A stretch of DNA of 36,228 nucleotides. Origin: JBLHKW01 sp047618565. Lineage in GTDB: Bacteria; Planctomycetota; UBA1135; GCA-002686595. This document shows positions 1 through 8,961 of this stretch, piece by piece. Location of the stretch: positions 1 through 36,228 of the forward strand of contig JBLHKW010000037.1 of NCBI GenBank assembly GCA_047618565.1, in the 5' to 3' direction. Under the pieces are notes generated by a model. That model had not been told where the DNA came from. It worked only from the letters and a program-made list of their open reading frames with translations, and did no database searches. The first letter of the stretch is position 1; the number at the start of each line of letters is the position of its first letter. The translations under genes and the position numbers were made by a program.

Positions 1-10
1 CTACCCTGGA

Positions 11-31
11 AACGGCCCGTTCGGGACCGTT
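11..31 (-). terminator. Hairpin just downstream of lptB
   Basis: Read on the minus strand, about five bases after the lptB stop codon, arms AACGG/CCGTT and inner CCCG/CGGG form a near-continuous stem with one bulged base and a very tight loop. It is followed by only three T residues, so it is a weak candidate for an intrinsic terminator. It may equally be a structured spacer before the next gene outside the window. Confidence 0.3.
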
Positions 32-35
32 CGAG

Positions 36-830
36 CTACCCGTCGAGGAGCCCGCGCTCCTCTTGCTCCGACACGCCACGGGGCATCGGAGTGTTGAAAT
101 TGTTGCCCAGATAGACCTCGCGCACGCGCTTATCGGCCACCAGCTGCTCGGCCGTGCCCTCGCGCAGGATCTGGCCCTGGTGGATGATGTAGGCCCGATC
201 GGTGCTCTGGAGCGTCTCGCGGACGTTGTGGTCGGTGATCAGGATGCCGATGCCGTTCTCGCGCAGCTGGCGGATGAGGCCCTGGATCTCCTCGACGTTG
301 ATCGGGTCGACGCCCGCGAAGGGCTCGTCGAGCAGCAGGATCGCCGGCCGTGTGGCCAGGCTACGGGCGAGCTCGAGTCGCCGCCGCTCGCCGCCGGACA
401 GGGTGTCAGCGCGATGGTCGGCCAGGTGCGAAAGCTCGAGCTCGGCCAGCAGGCGGTCCGCCTCGGATTTGCGCTCACGGGCTGAATAGGGCATCGCCTC
501 GAGCACGCTCAGCAGATTGTCGACCACGCTCATGAGCCGGAACACGCTGGCCTCCTGGGGCAGGTAGCCCATGCCCAGCCTTGCGCGCTGGAACATCGGG
601 AGCTTCGTGCAGCGCTTGCCCTGGATCTTGATCTCGCCCGCGTCCGGCTTTACGAGCCCCACGGCCATACGGAAGCTGGTCGTCTTGCCCGCACCGTTGG
701 GGCCCAGCAGGCCCACGATCTCGCCCTCGTGGATTTTGAACCCCACCCCATCGACCACCCGGCGGCGTTTGTAGGACTTCACGAGGCCACTCACCTCGAG
801 CAGCGGAACGTCACCATGCTGGTCGGTCAT
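36..830 (-). CDS. lptB: LPS export ABC transporter ATPase LptB
   Basis: 264 residues. This is the cytoplasmic ATPase of the Lpt complex, which powers extraction of lipopolysaccharide from the inner membrane by LptF/LptG and delivery to the LptC-LptA bridge. All ABC motifs are visible: Walker A GPNGAGKT (43-50), Q-loop Gln92, signature LSGGE (144-148), Walker B ILLLDEP (164-170) and switch His201. The GVDPINVEEIQ stretch after Walker B and the FRMAVGLVKPDAG stretch after Walker A are typical of LptB rather than of amino-acid (LivF) transporters. Length is slightly above the usual ~240 because of short tails. The ATG has no ribosome binding site but has a -10-like TAGGAT seven bases upstream. 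It is separated from lepB by 135 bp. Its presence implies an LPS-containing outer membrane. Confidence 0.93.
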   Translation of the reverse strand: MTDQHGDVPLLEVSGLVKSYKRRRVVDGVGFKIHEGEIVGLLGPNGAGKTTSFRMAVGLVKPDAGEIKIQGKRCTKLPMFQRARLGMGYLPQEASVFRLMSVVDNLLSVLEAMPYSARERKSEADRLLAELELSHLADHRADTLSGGERRRLELARSLATRPAILLLDEPFAGVDPINVEEIQGLIRQLRENGIGILITDHNVRETLQSTDRAYIIHQGQILREGTAEQLVADKRVREVYLGNNFNTPMPRGVSEQEERGLLDG

Positions 831-837
831 CGTGCGA

Positions 838-867
838 ATCCTAAAAGATCGGTAGCTGCGTTGTCCC
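838..867 (-). promoter_or_regulatory. Candidate promoter of lptB, possibly leaderless
   Basis: On the minus strand a GGGACA box (862-867, matching the GACA half of the -35 consensus) is followed after 18 bases by TAGGAT (838-843), and the lptB ATG begins seven bases later. This spacing places transcription initiation at or within a base or two of the start codon. No Shine-Dalgarno sequence is present between the box and the ATG. Confidence 0.4.
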
Positions 868-921
868 GTCTATGTCTTCGAAAAGGCCTCTGAGGGGTGC
901 GTGGCAAGGCTTTTTCGGGGC

Positions 922-952
922 TTTTCCATAGGTGTGGATAACCTGTGGAAAC
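922..952. promoter_or_regulatory. Cluster of DnaA-box-like sites
   Basis: A perfect 9-base DnaA box TGTGGATAA lies at 933-941. A second site TGTGGAAAC lies at 944-952, exactly 11 bases (one helical turn) further on. An oppositely oriented TTTTCCATA lies at 922-930. Together 922-951 reads as an imperfect palindrome whose 11-base arms differ at one base. It lies in the 135-bp gap between lptB and lepB. No dnaA, dnaN or gyrB gene is in the window, so this may be a regulatory DnaA site rather than the replication origin. Confidence 0.5.
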
Positions 953-965
953 TGGCGGTGGGGCC

Positions 966-2407
966 TCAATGGACCCACTGCAGGCGATAGACGTCGAGGC
1001 TGGGCTTGATGGGCCAGAACACCAGTAGCGCCCGCCCGGTCATGAGGCTACGAGGTACGAAGGGCGTCTTCTCCGGGGTCAACGTCTCCGCTTCCGACTC
1101 CAGGAAGTTGTGCCGCTCGCCGTAGAGATCCCTGAAGAACACCTCGCCGCCATTCGGCCCGCCCGTGACCCGTTGTGGGTTCTCGTTCCCCCGTCGGTTG
1201 CCGCGGATGATATTACCGGCGTCGGGGCCGGCGGTCTTGCGCATGCCGGCCAGTTGCCACTCGCGCCCGTCGGCCGAGTCCTGGGTGTTGTCGCCGAGCA
1301 TCACGTAGCTCTCGGCCGGGATCTTCCAGTGCGTCGTGGTCGCGTGCTGGACCGTGTAGAAGACATCGCGGAAGACCTCGAGCGCGTCCAGGTCACCGCC
1401 GCCGCCTTCGAGGGCCAGGCTGATCCGTGAACGCTGGTCCACGGCGACCGGGATCTCGACCTCGATCAAGATGTCGCCGTCGATCTCGAGCTCGAGCAGG
1501 TTGTCGAGGTTCTGTGCGGCGAAGCTGACGGAGTCGCCGGCCTGCAGCTGCCAGGCGGAATCGGCCGTCACCGTGCGATCCTCGAGCTCTCCACCCGTGT
1601 CGTGGATGTGGATCGTCGGGCGCGCGTCCGCTCCTGCGGCCGGGCCCGGAAAGCGCATGTCGTAGGCGCGCGTGCCTTCCTTCAGCGTGACCGTGAACCA
1701 GGTGCAGTCGTCGTTCGCGCGCAGGTCGCCCTGAACGCGCAGGTCGCCGACGTTGTTCGTGCCTTCGCCACGACCCCGCCGGCGGACTCGCTTGGCCAGC
1801 TCCGGCGGGTAGCCGTCGGTGTAGTAATCGCGGATGGTGCTCTTCGACTTGGGATAGCTGGCCCGGCCGGGACCGCTCGCTGTGAGGGAATCGTCGCCGA
1901 AGCTCCAGCCTCCCGCCGCGGTCTCGATGCGCCATTCGTCGGTCGTCTCGAGCCGCTTGAGCATCTCGCGCTGGATCGGCTTGGGCCGTCGCACGGGCTC
2001 CCATTCCAGCGCGGGCGCGCGGGACTCGGGGTCGCTCAGGTCGCGTCGGAAGATGTCCCCATCACGGATGCGGAGCTCCTCGCTCGGCATGCCCCAGATG
2101 CGCTTGATGAAGTTCTTCGAGCGGTCGAGTGGGTACTTGAAGACCGCCACCTCGAAACGTTCGGGGTCACGGAAGTGGTAGGACAGCTTGTCGACCAGGA
2201 TCCTGTCAAAGACGCCATCGTCGGCATCCATCGTCAGGCCCATCAACGTCGGCTGCATGGAGCCGGTCGGGATCTTGTAGGCCTCGACCACGAAGTACTT
2301 CAACAGCACGGCCATGATGATGGCCATCGTGATCGCTTCGATGTTGTCGCGCCACGGGTGGCGCGGCGGCTCTTCGGTGGGGGCGCTCCCGAGGCTGGGC
2401 TTCTTCG

Positions 2408-2411
<4 letters not shown>
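966..2411 (-). CDS. lepB: Signal peptidase I with a large insertion
   Basis: 481 residues. Membrane-anchored serine protease that removes signal peptides on the periplasmic side. One transmembrane helix (about 23-42) precedes the catalytic motif PTGSMQPT with Ser51. The general-base lysine is Lys103 in FIKRIWGMPSEEL. Box E is GDNTQDSADGREW (about 373-385), and the C-terminal RALLVFWPI is typical. About 250 residues separate the Lys region from box E. That segment is acidic, beta-rich and unlike E. coli LepB, and is probably an extra periplasmic domain. The start is GTG at 2409-2411, overlapping the lepA stop by four bases (GTGA). The longer open frame upstream merely overlaps lepA and is not used. 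Translation is probably coupled to lepA, as in the classical lep operon. Confidence 0.9.
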
Positions 2412-4207
<1,796 letters not shown>

Positions 4208-4213
4208 CGGTGA

Positions 4214-4840
4214 CTATCCGTGTTTCGAGCTGAGACGGGAGAGGGGGAACTCACGGACGAATTGGCGCAGGGCCCGGCCGCGATGACTGACCTGTGATTT
4301 CTGGTCGTGGTCGAGCTCTGCGAAACCGCGGCCCGTGACCGAGAAGCCCTCTTCGGTGAAGAGGAAGAGAGGATCGTATCCGAAGTCGCGGGTTCCGCGG
4401 CTTTTCTCCAGGATGCGCCCGTAAGCATTTCCCAGCCACTCTCCGGCGATCTTGCCCGTGGAGTCCGCCAGGGCCAGGGCGCAGGTGAAATGGGCGCCGC
4501 GCTGGGCGCCGGGGAGGCCCGTGAGCTTATCCAGCAGCAGTGCGTTGTTCGCCGCGTCGTCCCCGTGCTGACCGGCAAAGCGTGCGGAGAGCACTCCCGG
4601 CGCGCCGTCCAGGGCGTCGACCTCCAGGCCCGAGTCGTCCGCCAGCGAGGGCAGACCGCTCTGCAGGGCCGCGGCGCAGGCCTTCTTGCGCGCGTTGCCG
4701 GCGAAGGTGTCCTGGTCCTCGATAACCTCCGCCAGGCCACCGACGTCCCGGGGTGTCAGGATCTGGATGTCCAGCTCACCCAGCATGTGGGCGAGCTCAG
4801 CAACCTTCTTCGGGTTCTGAGTGGCCAGCAGCAACTGCAC
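4214..4840 (-). CDS. rdgB: XTP/dITP diphosphatase (HAM1/RdgB)
   Basis: 208 residues. Cytosolic house-cleaning enzyme that hydrolyses dITP, XTP and ITP to monophosphates so that deaminated purines are not incorporated into nucleic acids. The N-terminal ATQNPKKVAEL motif (nucleotide binding), LADDSGLEVDALDGAPGV around 66-83, FTCALAL, and the C-terminal FGYDPLF and SHRGRAL are all family hallmarks. Length is as expected (about 200). It starts four bases after rph, a common pairing (rph-rdgB), and ends six bases before lepA, so rph-rdgB-lepA-lepB is read as one operon. Confidence 0.95.
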   Translation of the reverse strand: MQLLLATQNPKKVAELAHMLGELDIQILTPRDVGGLAEVIEDQDTFAGNARKKACAAALQSGLPSLADDSGLEVDALDGAPGVLSARFAGQHGDDAANNALLLDKLTGLPGAQRGAHFTCALALADSTGKIAGEWLGNAYGRILEKSRGTRDFGYDPLFLFTEEGFSVTGRGFAELDHDQKSQVSHRGRALRQFVREFPLSRLSSKHG

Positions 4841-4844
4841 CGGG

Positions 4845-5561
4845 TCAGCCTTCGGCCAGGGCCGATTTCTGGAGCTCGAAGATGCTCTGGATCGCGTCCT
4901 CGCCCAGGCGCAGCATGCTACTGAGCTCGTCGTGACTGAAGGTCTTGCCCTCGGCGGAGCCCTGCAGCTCGACGAACTCGCCCGCGCCCGTCATCACGAG
5001 GTTCATGTCGACCTCCGCTTTGGAGTCTTCCTTGTAGCAGAGGTCGCACACGGGAGTGCCGTCGACGATGCCGACGGAGATCGCGCCGAGCTGTTCGCGC
5101 AGTGGCCAGCTGCGCAGCAAGCGCTTGCTCTCCATCCAGGTGAAGGCGTCGTGAAGTGCGACCCAGGCACCGGTGATCGCCGCGGTGCGCGTGCCGCCGT
5201 CGGCCTGCAGCACGTCACAGTCGATCCAGATCGTACGCTCCGTCATGCGCTTGGTGTCGACCACAGCCCGCAGCGAGCGACCGATCAGGCGCTGGATTTC
5301 CACGGAGCGACCGTCCACCCGACCCGAGCGATCGCGGCTCTTGCGGTCACCTGTCGACGACGGCAGCATCGAGTACTCGGCTGTCAGCCAGCCCATACCC
5401 TTGCCCTGCATGAACTTCGGGACGCCATCCGTGACGGAGGCGGTACACAGCACGCGGGTTTCCCCGAAGCTGACGATCACCGATCCGGGCGCCTTGTTGA
5501 AGTTGCGCTCGAAGGAAATCTCACGGGGCTGGGCGGGCTCGCGTTGGTCAGGACGTGTCAT
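4845..5561 (-). CDS. rph: Ribonuclease PH
   Basis: 238 residues, exactly the usual length. Phosphorolytic 3'-5' exoribonuclease that trims the 3' ends of tRNA precursors. Seen: the N-terminal GSVIVSFGETRVLCTASV, the arginine-rich RSGRVDGRSVEIQRLIGRSLR, and DCDVLQADGGTRTAAITGA near the phosphate site. The first amino acids (MTRPDQREPAQPREISFERNF) fit the family start (R-x-x-R-x-x-Q-x-R), so the ATG at 5559-5561 was chosen. The frame stays open for 51 more codons upstream, but those are not family-like. First gene of the rph-rdgB-lepA-lepB operon and divergent from the small lipoprotein gene at 5747. Confidence 0.95.
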   Translation of the reverse strand: MTRPDQREPAQPREISFERNFNKAPGSVIVSFGETRVLCTASVTDGVPKFMQGKGMGWLTAEYSMLPSSTGDRKSRDRSGRVDGRSVEIQRLIGRSLRAVVDTKRMTERTIWIDCDVLQADGGTRTAAITGAWVALHDAFTWMESKRLLRSWPLREQLGAISVGIVDGTPVCDLCYKEDSKAEVDMNLVMTGAGEFVELQGSAEGKTFSHDELSSMLRLGEDAIQSIFELQKSALAEG

Positions 5562-5595
5562 GGGTCTCGTGTTCCGGAAAACGGGCGCGCAGTCT

Positions 5596-5627
5596 AATGG
5601 GGGGCATGCCGAGTTCAGCCCCCCGTT
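5596..5627. other. GC hairpin in the divergent rph/lipoprotein spacer
   Basis: Arms GGGGGGC (5599-5605) and GCCCCCC (5618-5624) are perfectly complementary, extended by an AA/TT pair across one wobble, with a 12-base loop. It lies 38 bases upstream of the rph start and about 120 upstream of the plus-strand lipoprotein start. It could therefore fold in the rph leader RNA or act as an operator. No function is assigned. Confidence 0.45.
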
Positions 5628-5746
5628 TGGCCTCTTTCGTGAGGATACCGAGTCAGGCCCACCCCACCCAGGGGCGCGGTCCGGGGCCGGTCGCGCGCCT
5701 CGACGGCGGGGCATTCGGTGGCCCCTTGGGGTACTCTCGGCCGAGA

Positions 5747-6277
5747 ATGACCCCTCTCAAGATGCGCTGCGCTGTCACGAGCATGCTCCTGCTTTCCCAC
5801 TTTGCCGGATGTCAGGCCGTCGCCGACGACGGTCCCGATCCTGGCCCGGTGCTCGAGGAGGCCGGCCCGCGCAACGCGCTGACCTTCGCCGTGGGGGAGT
5901 TCAACCAGGCGGCCCAGACGGGCGCGCGCTTCGCCGTCGACTACGAGCGCCGGTTCCCGGAGGGCTGGGGCATCCTGAGCCCGCGCGTCGGGCTCGGTCT
6001 GATCGCCGACGGCAGCTCGAATCCGGTCGAGACCCTGCTGCTGGGCGCGCAGGTGCTCTACCACCCGGTCGAACCGGTCAGCCTGATCCTGGCATCGGGC
6101 TTCAGCGACAACGACGACCCGGACACGGGCGCGGACTCCTGGCTGCTACGCCTGGGCGTGCGCTACTCCTTCAAGGTCGCTGATACGGTCTCCTTTGGCC
6201 CGGAGATCTACTACGATGTGCTCGAGGACGGTGAGCGCAAGAACGTGTTCGCGTTCGCCCTGACCTTCGGCTTCTGA
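5747..6277 (+). CDS. Small outer-membrane barrel-like lipoprotein, unknown
   Basis: 176 residues from the ATG at 5747; an ATG five codons later (5762) is equally possible. The N-terminus is a short signal peptide ending in HFAGC, a plausible lipobox with Cys22. The mature part alternates amphipathic strands and turns (for example ARFAVDYERRFPEG, NPVETLLLGAQVLYH, SLILASGFSDNDDPD, WLLRLGVRYSF, VSFGPEIYYDV) and ends in FAFALTFGF with a C-terminal Phe, the usual signature of an outer-membrane beta-barrel. It would make about eight strands. A TACTCT box sits nine bases before the ATG. Specific function not recognised; homologs in this style are usually annotated only as outer membrane beta-barrel proteins. 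Confidence 0.75.
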   Translation: MTPLKMRCAVTSMLLLSHFAGCQAVADDGPDPGPVLEEAGPRNALTFAVGEFNQAAQTGARFAVDYERRFPEGWGILSPRVGLGLIADGSSNPVETLLLGAQVLYHPVEPVSLILASGFSDNDDPDTGADSWLLRLGVRYSFKVADTVSFGPEIYYDVLEDGERKNVFAFALTFGF

Positions 6278-6315
6278 GGCCCGGTCTGCTGCCGAAGCAA
6301 TTTATCAACAGCCTG

Positions 6316-6493
6316 CTAGCAGCCCGTTGAAAAACTCCCTACTCGACTTCGCCCTCTCCGCCGCCGCTGCGTCGTGCTCGTCGAACCGTGCTCAGCGGCC
6401 CTACAGGGCCGCCTCCGCCGTCTCGACTTCGCACTCCTTGCTGCGACGAAGATGGCTTCGTCTCGCTACGGGACTTTTTCAACGGGCTGCTAG
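6316..6493. mobile_element. MITE-like element with 24-bp terminal inverted repeats
   Basis: The ends, 6316-6339 and 6470-6493, are inverted copies that match at 23 of 24 bases. Both begin CTAGCAGCCCGTTGAAAAA, ending in the palindrome CTAG. Inside are two further perfect hairpins: GCGGCCCT/AGGGCCGC (6395-6402 and 6405-6412) and GACGAAG/CTTCGTC (6445-6451 and 6456-6462). There is a direct repeat of TCGACTTCGC in each half. There is no transposase or convincing reading frame in its 178 bp. It lies between two convergent genes, and the stop codon of the cupin gene (6490-6492) falls in its right-hand CTAG. Probably a non-autonomous transposable element mobilised in trans; this cannot be proved from one copy. 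Confidence 0.8.
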
Positions 6494-7326
6494 GCGCCGT
6501 CGCCAAACATCAGCAGCACACCCTCGGCGTTTCCCTCGGCGGCCTCGTCCAGCCAGAATTCGTGGGAAATATCGGGTCCGATCACGATCGCTTCTCCGGC
6601 CTTCACGGTGCATTCGGCACCGCCGATACGGGCAGTGACCGTTCCCCGGGTCATGACGATCAGGGTCGAGAAGGGGTTCGTTTGCGAGCGCTCGTCCTCG
6701 TTCGCATGGTCACCGGGTTTGATGTGGAAGTAGCCCGAGCGGAAGCCCTCCTGGTAGTAGAAGAGCACCGCATTCGAACCGTGTGTTGGGCGGGTACGGG
6801 CGATGTCGTCGAACTGGACGCGCTCGGGGAGCCCGCGCGTCCAGAAGTGGAAGCTGAGGGAGGTCAGCTGAGCGTCCGTGGCCTTGTCGGAGCGGAACTC
6901 GGGCGTTGCGTCCACATCGAGCGGCGCAAAGTCGGTCGAGAAGGCCTTGGCCATCGCGGTCATGCTGCCGAGCTCTCCACTGTGGATGGCGCCCAGCGTC
7001 TTCAGGTCGGTCGTGAAATAGGGCACCGGCTCGGTCGGAAAGCCCGGGGCAATCTCGACCGGGCACTCCGTGTCGCCGTCGCGATCGCCGACGTAGACGT
7101 GCCAGCGCGCCGGTACGGCGTCACGCACCTCGACGCCGAAGGTGATGGCGCGCGCGGTCGGGTCCGTGCGGAAGTCCTCGGCGAAGTCAGCGAGCATGGC
7201 CTCGACGTCGCCCGTGGCCGGCTCAGCGATCGTCGTCAATGCTGCATGGGGGGCGCTGGAGGGCCGGTTGGCAAGGATCCCGAGCGTGATGCCAGAGGCG
7301 AAGATGAACGCGGTTTGGAAATGCAT
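6490..7326 (-). CDS. Exported cupin-domain protein
   Basis: 278 residues. The N-terminus (MHFQTAFIFASGITLGILA) is a signal peptide or membrane anchor. The last ~95 residues form a cupin-type beta-barrel: YYQEGFRSGYFHIKPGDHANED, then STLIVMTRGTVTARIGGAECTVKAGEAIVIGPDISHEFW. This has the GxxxH-type metal-ligand pattern and a glycine-rich turn. The middle (about 45-175) is not recognised. The start is the ATG at 7324-7326; the longer open frame upstream overlaps the TetR gene. The terminal residues FGDGA are followed by a TAG that belongs to the inserted MITE-like element, so the original C-terminus may have been different. It lies 19 bp downstream of a TetR regulator and is probably co-transcribed with it. 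Substrate unknown. Confidence 0.75.
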   Translation of the reverse strand: MHFQTAFIFASGITLGILANRPSSAPHAALTTIAEPATGDVEAMLADFAEDFRTDPTARAITFGVEVRDAVPARWHVYVGDRDGDTECPVEIAPGFPTEPVPYFTTDLKTLGAIHSGELGSMTAMAKAFSTDFAPLDVDATPEFRSDKATDAQLTSLSFHFWTRGLPERVQFDDIARTRPTHGSNAVLFYYQEGFRSGYFHIKPGDHANEDERSQTNPFSTLIVMTRGTVTARIGGAECTVKAGEAIVIGPDISHEFWLDEAAEGNAEGVLLMFGDGA

Positions 7327-7345
7327 GACGGGTGGTCTCTCGGTT

Positions 7346-7975
7346 TCAGGGGCGAAGGCCAAGGCGCAGGAACTCCTTGACATGGTTGCGGAAGGTTTCG
7401 GTATCGAGCGCAGGTACGTCGGGTCGCGCGTGGGTCTGCCGCACCGCGCGGGTGATCTGGAAGAACACCAGGCTGCCCAAGAGTGCGAGGTGGGTTGCAT
7501 GGGGGTCGGTGGCGCGTAGTTCGCCCTTGCGCTGACCGGTCTCGAGGATCTCGCGGTCGACGTTGAAGAAGTGGAGGAACTCGGACATCACCTCCGGCTC
7601 GACGTTTGCACCGGCGGACATCCATTCGCGCACGATGGTGGGGCCGAAATGTGGGCAGCGTTCGAAGAAAACGCCGAGCGCATCGACGTAGGCCTCGAGG
7701 GGCTCGGCCGCATGGCCGCCGAGGTCGCGCACCGGCGCGAGCAGCTCGCGACCGATCGAGATGGCGTCGAGCAGGACCTGCGAGTAGATGCCCTTCTTGC
7801 CCCCGAAGTGGTAGCGGATCAGGGCCTTGTTGACGCCGGCGCGCCGGGCGATGGCGTCGAGGGTCGTGCCGGGGAATCCGAACTCACAGAAGAGCTCGGC
7901 GGCGGCCTCGAGGAGCCGCCCTCGAGTGGCCTCCGAACGCTTGTGGCGGCCGTCTTTCTGCTCTGGCGGGTGCAT
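7346..7975 (-). CDS. TetR/AcrR family transcriptional regulator
   Basis: 209 residues. The N-terminal helix-turn-helix (about 16-62) is canonical: RGRLLEAAAELFCEFGFPGTTLDAIARRAGVNKALIRYHFGGKKGIYSQVL. The C-terminal ligand-binding domain is all-helical and of the usual length, resembling the CerR/YbiH-type C-terminal domain. The ATG at 7973-7975 is preceded by AAAGGGG four bases upstream, a good ribosome binding site. The gene directly downstream, 19 bp away on the same strand, is the exported cupin. Autoregulation of this pair is the simplest model; the ligand is unknown. Confidence 0.9.
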   Translation of the reverse strand: MHPPEQKDGRHKRSEATRGRLLEAAAELFCEFGFPGTTLDAIARRAGVNKALIRYHFGGKKGIYSQVLLDAISIGRELLAPVRDLGGHAAEPLEAYVDALGVFFERCPHFGPTIVREWMSAGANVEPEVMSEFLHFFNVDREILETGQRKGELRATDPHATHLALLGSLVFFQITRAVRQTHARPDVPALDTETFRNHVKEFLRLGLRP

Positions 7976-8082
7976 CAGGCCCCTTTACAGGCCATGCGGG
8001 CTCCTATTTGTCCAAGCGGATAAGAAGATGCGCCAGCGCACCGCTCGGTCGAAATGGAACCTGCTCGCCGCCCCCTGGGGCG

Positions 8083-8949
8083 CTACCAGACGTCGGCTGC
8101 GCGCACCCGCTCGGCGGCCAATTCGGCTCCGTCGCGCGGGCTGCATTCGAGCCCCACGTAGCCACGGTAGCCGAGCTTCCAGGCCTGCTCGAGGACCCGG
8201 TTGTAGTGCACCTCGCCCGTTCCGGGCTCGTGCCGGCCCGGGTGGTCGGCGAGCTGCAGGTACGCGATGTGCTCGAAGCCGTCGCGCATGCGGCCGCACA
8301 GGTCGCCCTCCGTGATCTGCATGTGGTACAGGTCCCAGTTGATCTTGACCGCCGGCGAATCGACCTCCTGGCAGATGCGGATCGCGGGCGCGCTGCCGTA
8401 GAGGCAGTGGCCCGGGTGATCGACGCGCCCGTTCATCGGCTCAAGGATCATGACCTTGCCGCGCTCTTCGGCGATCGGCGCGGCCAGCTTCAGGCCGGCG
8501 ATGACGTGATCGTGCATCTCGCGCGTGGTCATTCCGGGCTGATCGTTGCCGGCCACCACGGTGAACATCGTGCAGTCCAGCTGATCGGCGACGTCGCAGG
8601 CCTCACGTATAGCCTCGACGAACCTGGCGTGGTTCTCGGGGTTGTTGAGTCCCGGGCTGAAGCCCCAGGCTGTGAACTGGGTCACTGCCAGGCCGTGCTT
8701 CTTGACGGCGGCTGCCATGGCAGGAATGTCCTTGCTCTGCCAGTTCCAGAACTCGATGGCGGGGAAACCCAGGCGCTCGACAGCCGCAATGCGTCCGAGA
8801 AACGGAAGCTCGTTCAGCCACATCTCTATGTTGACCGCGAATTTCGTGCGGCCCTCGCGGGCGCTCTCACTGGCCATGATGCTCGAAGGGCAGGCGGCGA
8901 GCACTGCGCCGGTTCCGAGTAGCTGGCGGCGTGAGATCGTGTTCGACAT
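8083..8949 (-). CDS. Exported hydroxypyruvate isomerase-like TIM barrel protein
   Basis: 288 residues. TIM-barrel isomerase of the hydroxypyruvate isomerase / AP-endonuclease-2 superfamily. Family motifs: ILEPMNGRVDHPG (metal and substrate residues), INWDLYHMQITEGDL, and GRHEPGTGEVHYNRVL near the C-terminus, with a final GLECSP glutamate. Unlike cytosolic Hyi, it starts with SRRQLLGTGAVLAAC. That is a twin-arginine signal followed by a possible lipobox (Cys20), so it is predicted to be exported folded and perhaps lipid-anchored. It is the last gene of the operon 13166-8083, 11 bp after the PVC-type cytochrome gene. Role likely in periplasmic handling of a sugar or sugar acid; the true substrate is not known. 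Confidence 0.85.
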   Translation of the reverse strand: MSNTISRRQLLGTGAVLAACPSSIMASESAREGRTKFAVNIEMWLNELPFLGRIAAVERLGFPAIEFWNWQSKDIPAMAAAVKKHGLAVTQFTAWGFSPGLNNPENHARFVEAIREACDVADQLDCTMFTVVAGNDQPGMTTREMHDHVIAGLKLAAPIAEERGKVMILEPMNGRVDHPGHCLYGSAPAIRICQEVDSPAVKINWDLYHMQITEGDLCGRMRDGFEHIAYLQLADHPGRHEPGTGEVHYNRVLEQAWKLGYRGYVGLECSPRDGAELAAERVRAADVW

Positions 8950-8961
8950 GTTCGGGCTCTA

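Noticed and set aside
830..966. Replication origin annotated at the DnaA-box cluster
   Set aside because: Only three boxes, no AT-rich unwinding element and no dnaA/dnaN nearby; kept as a finding instead.
5173..6183. 336-residue plus-strand frame across rph and the lipoprotein start
   Set aside because: Composite of antisense rph and an out-of-frame read; no motif.
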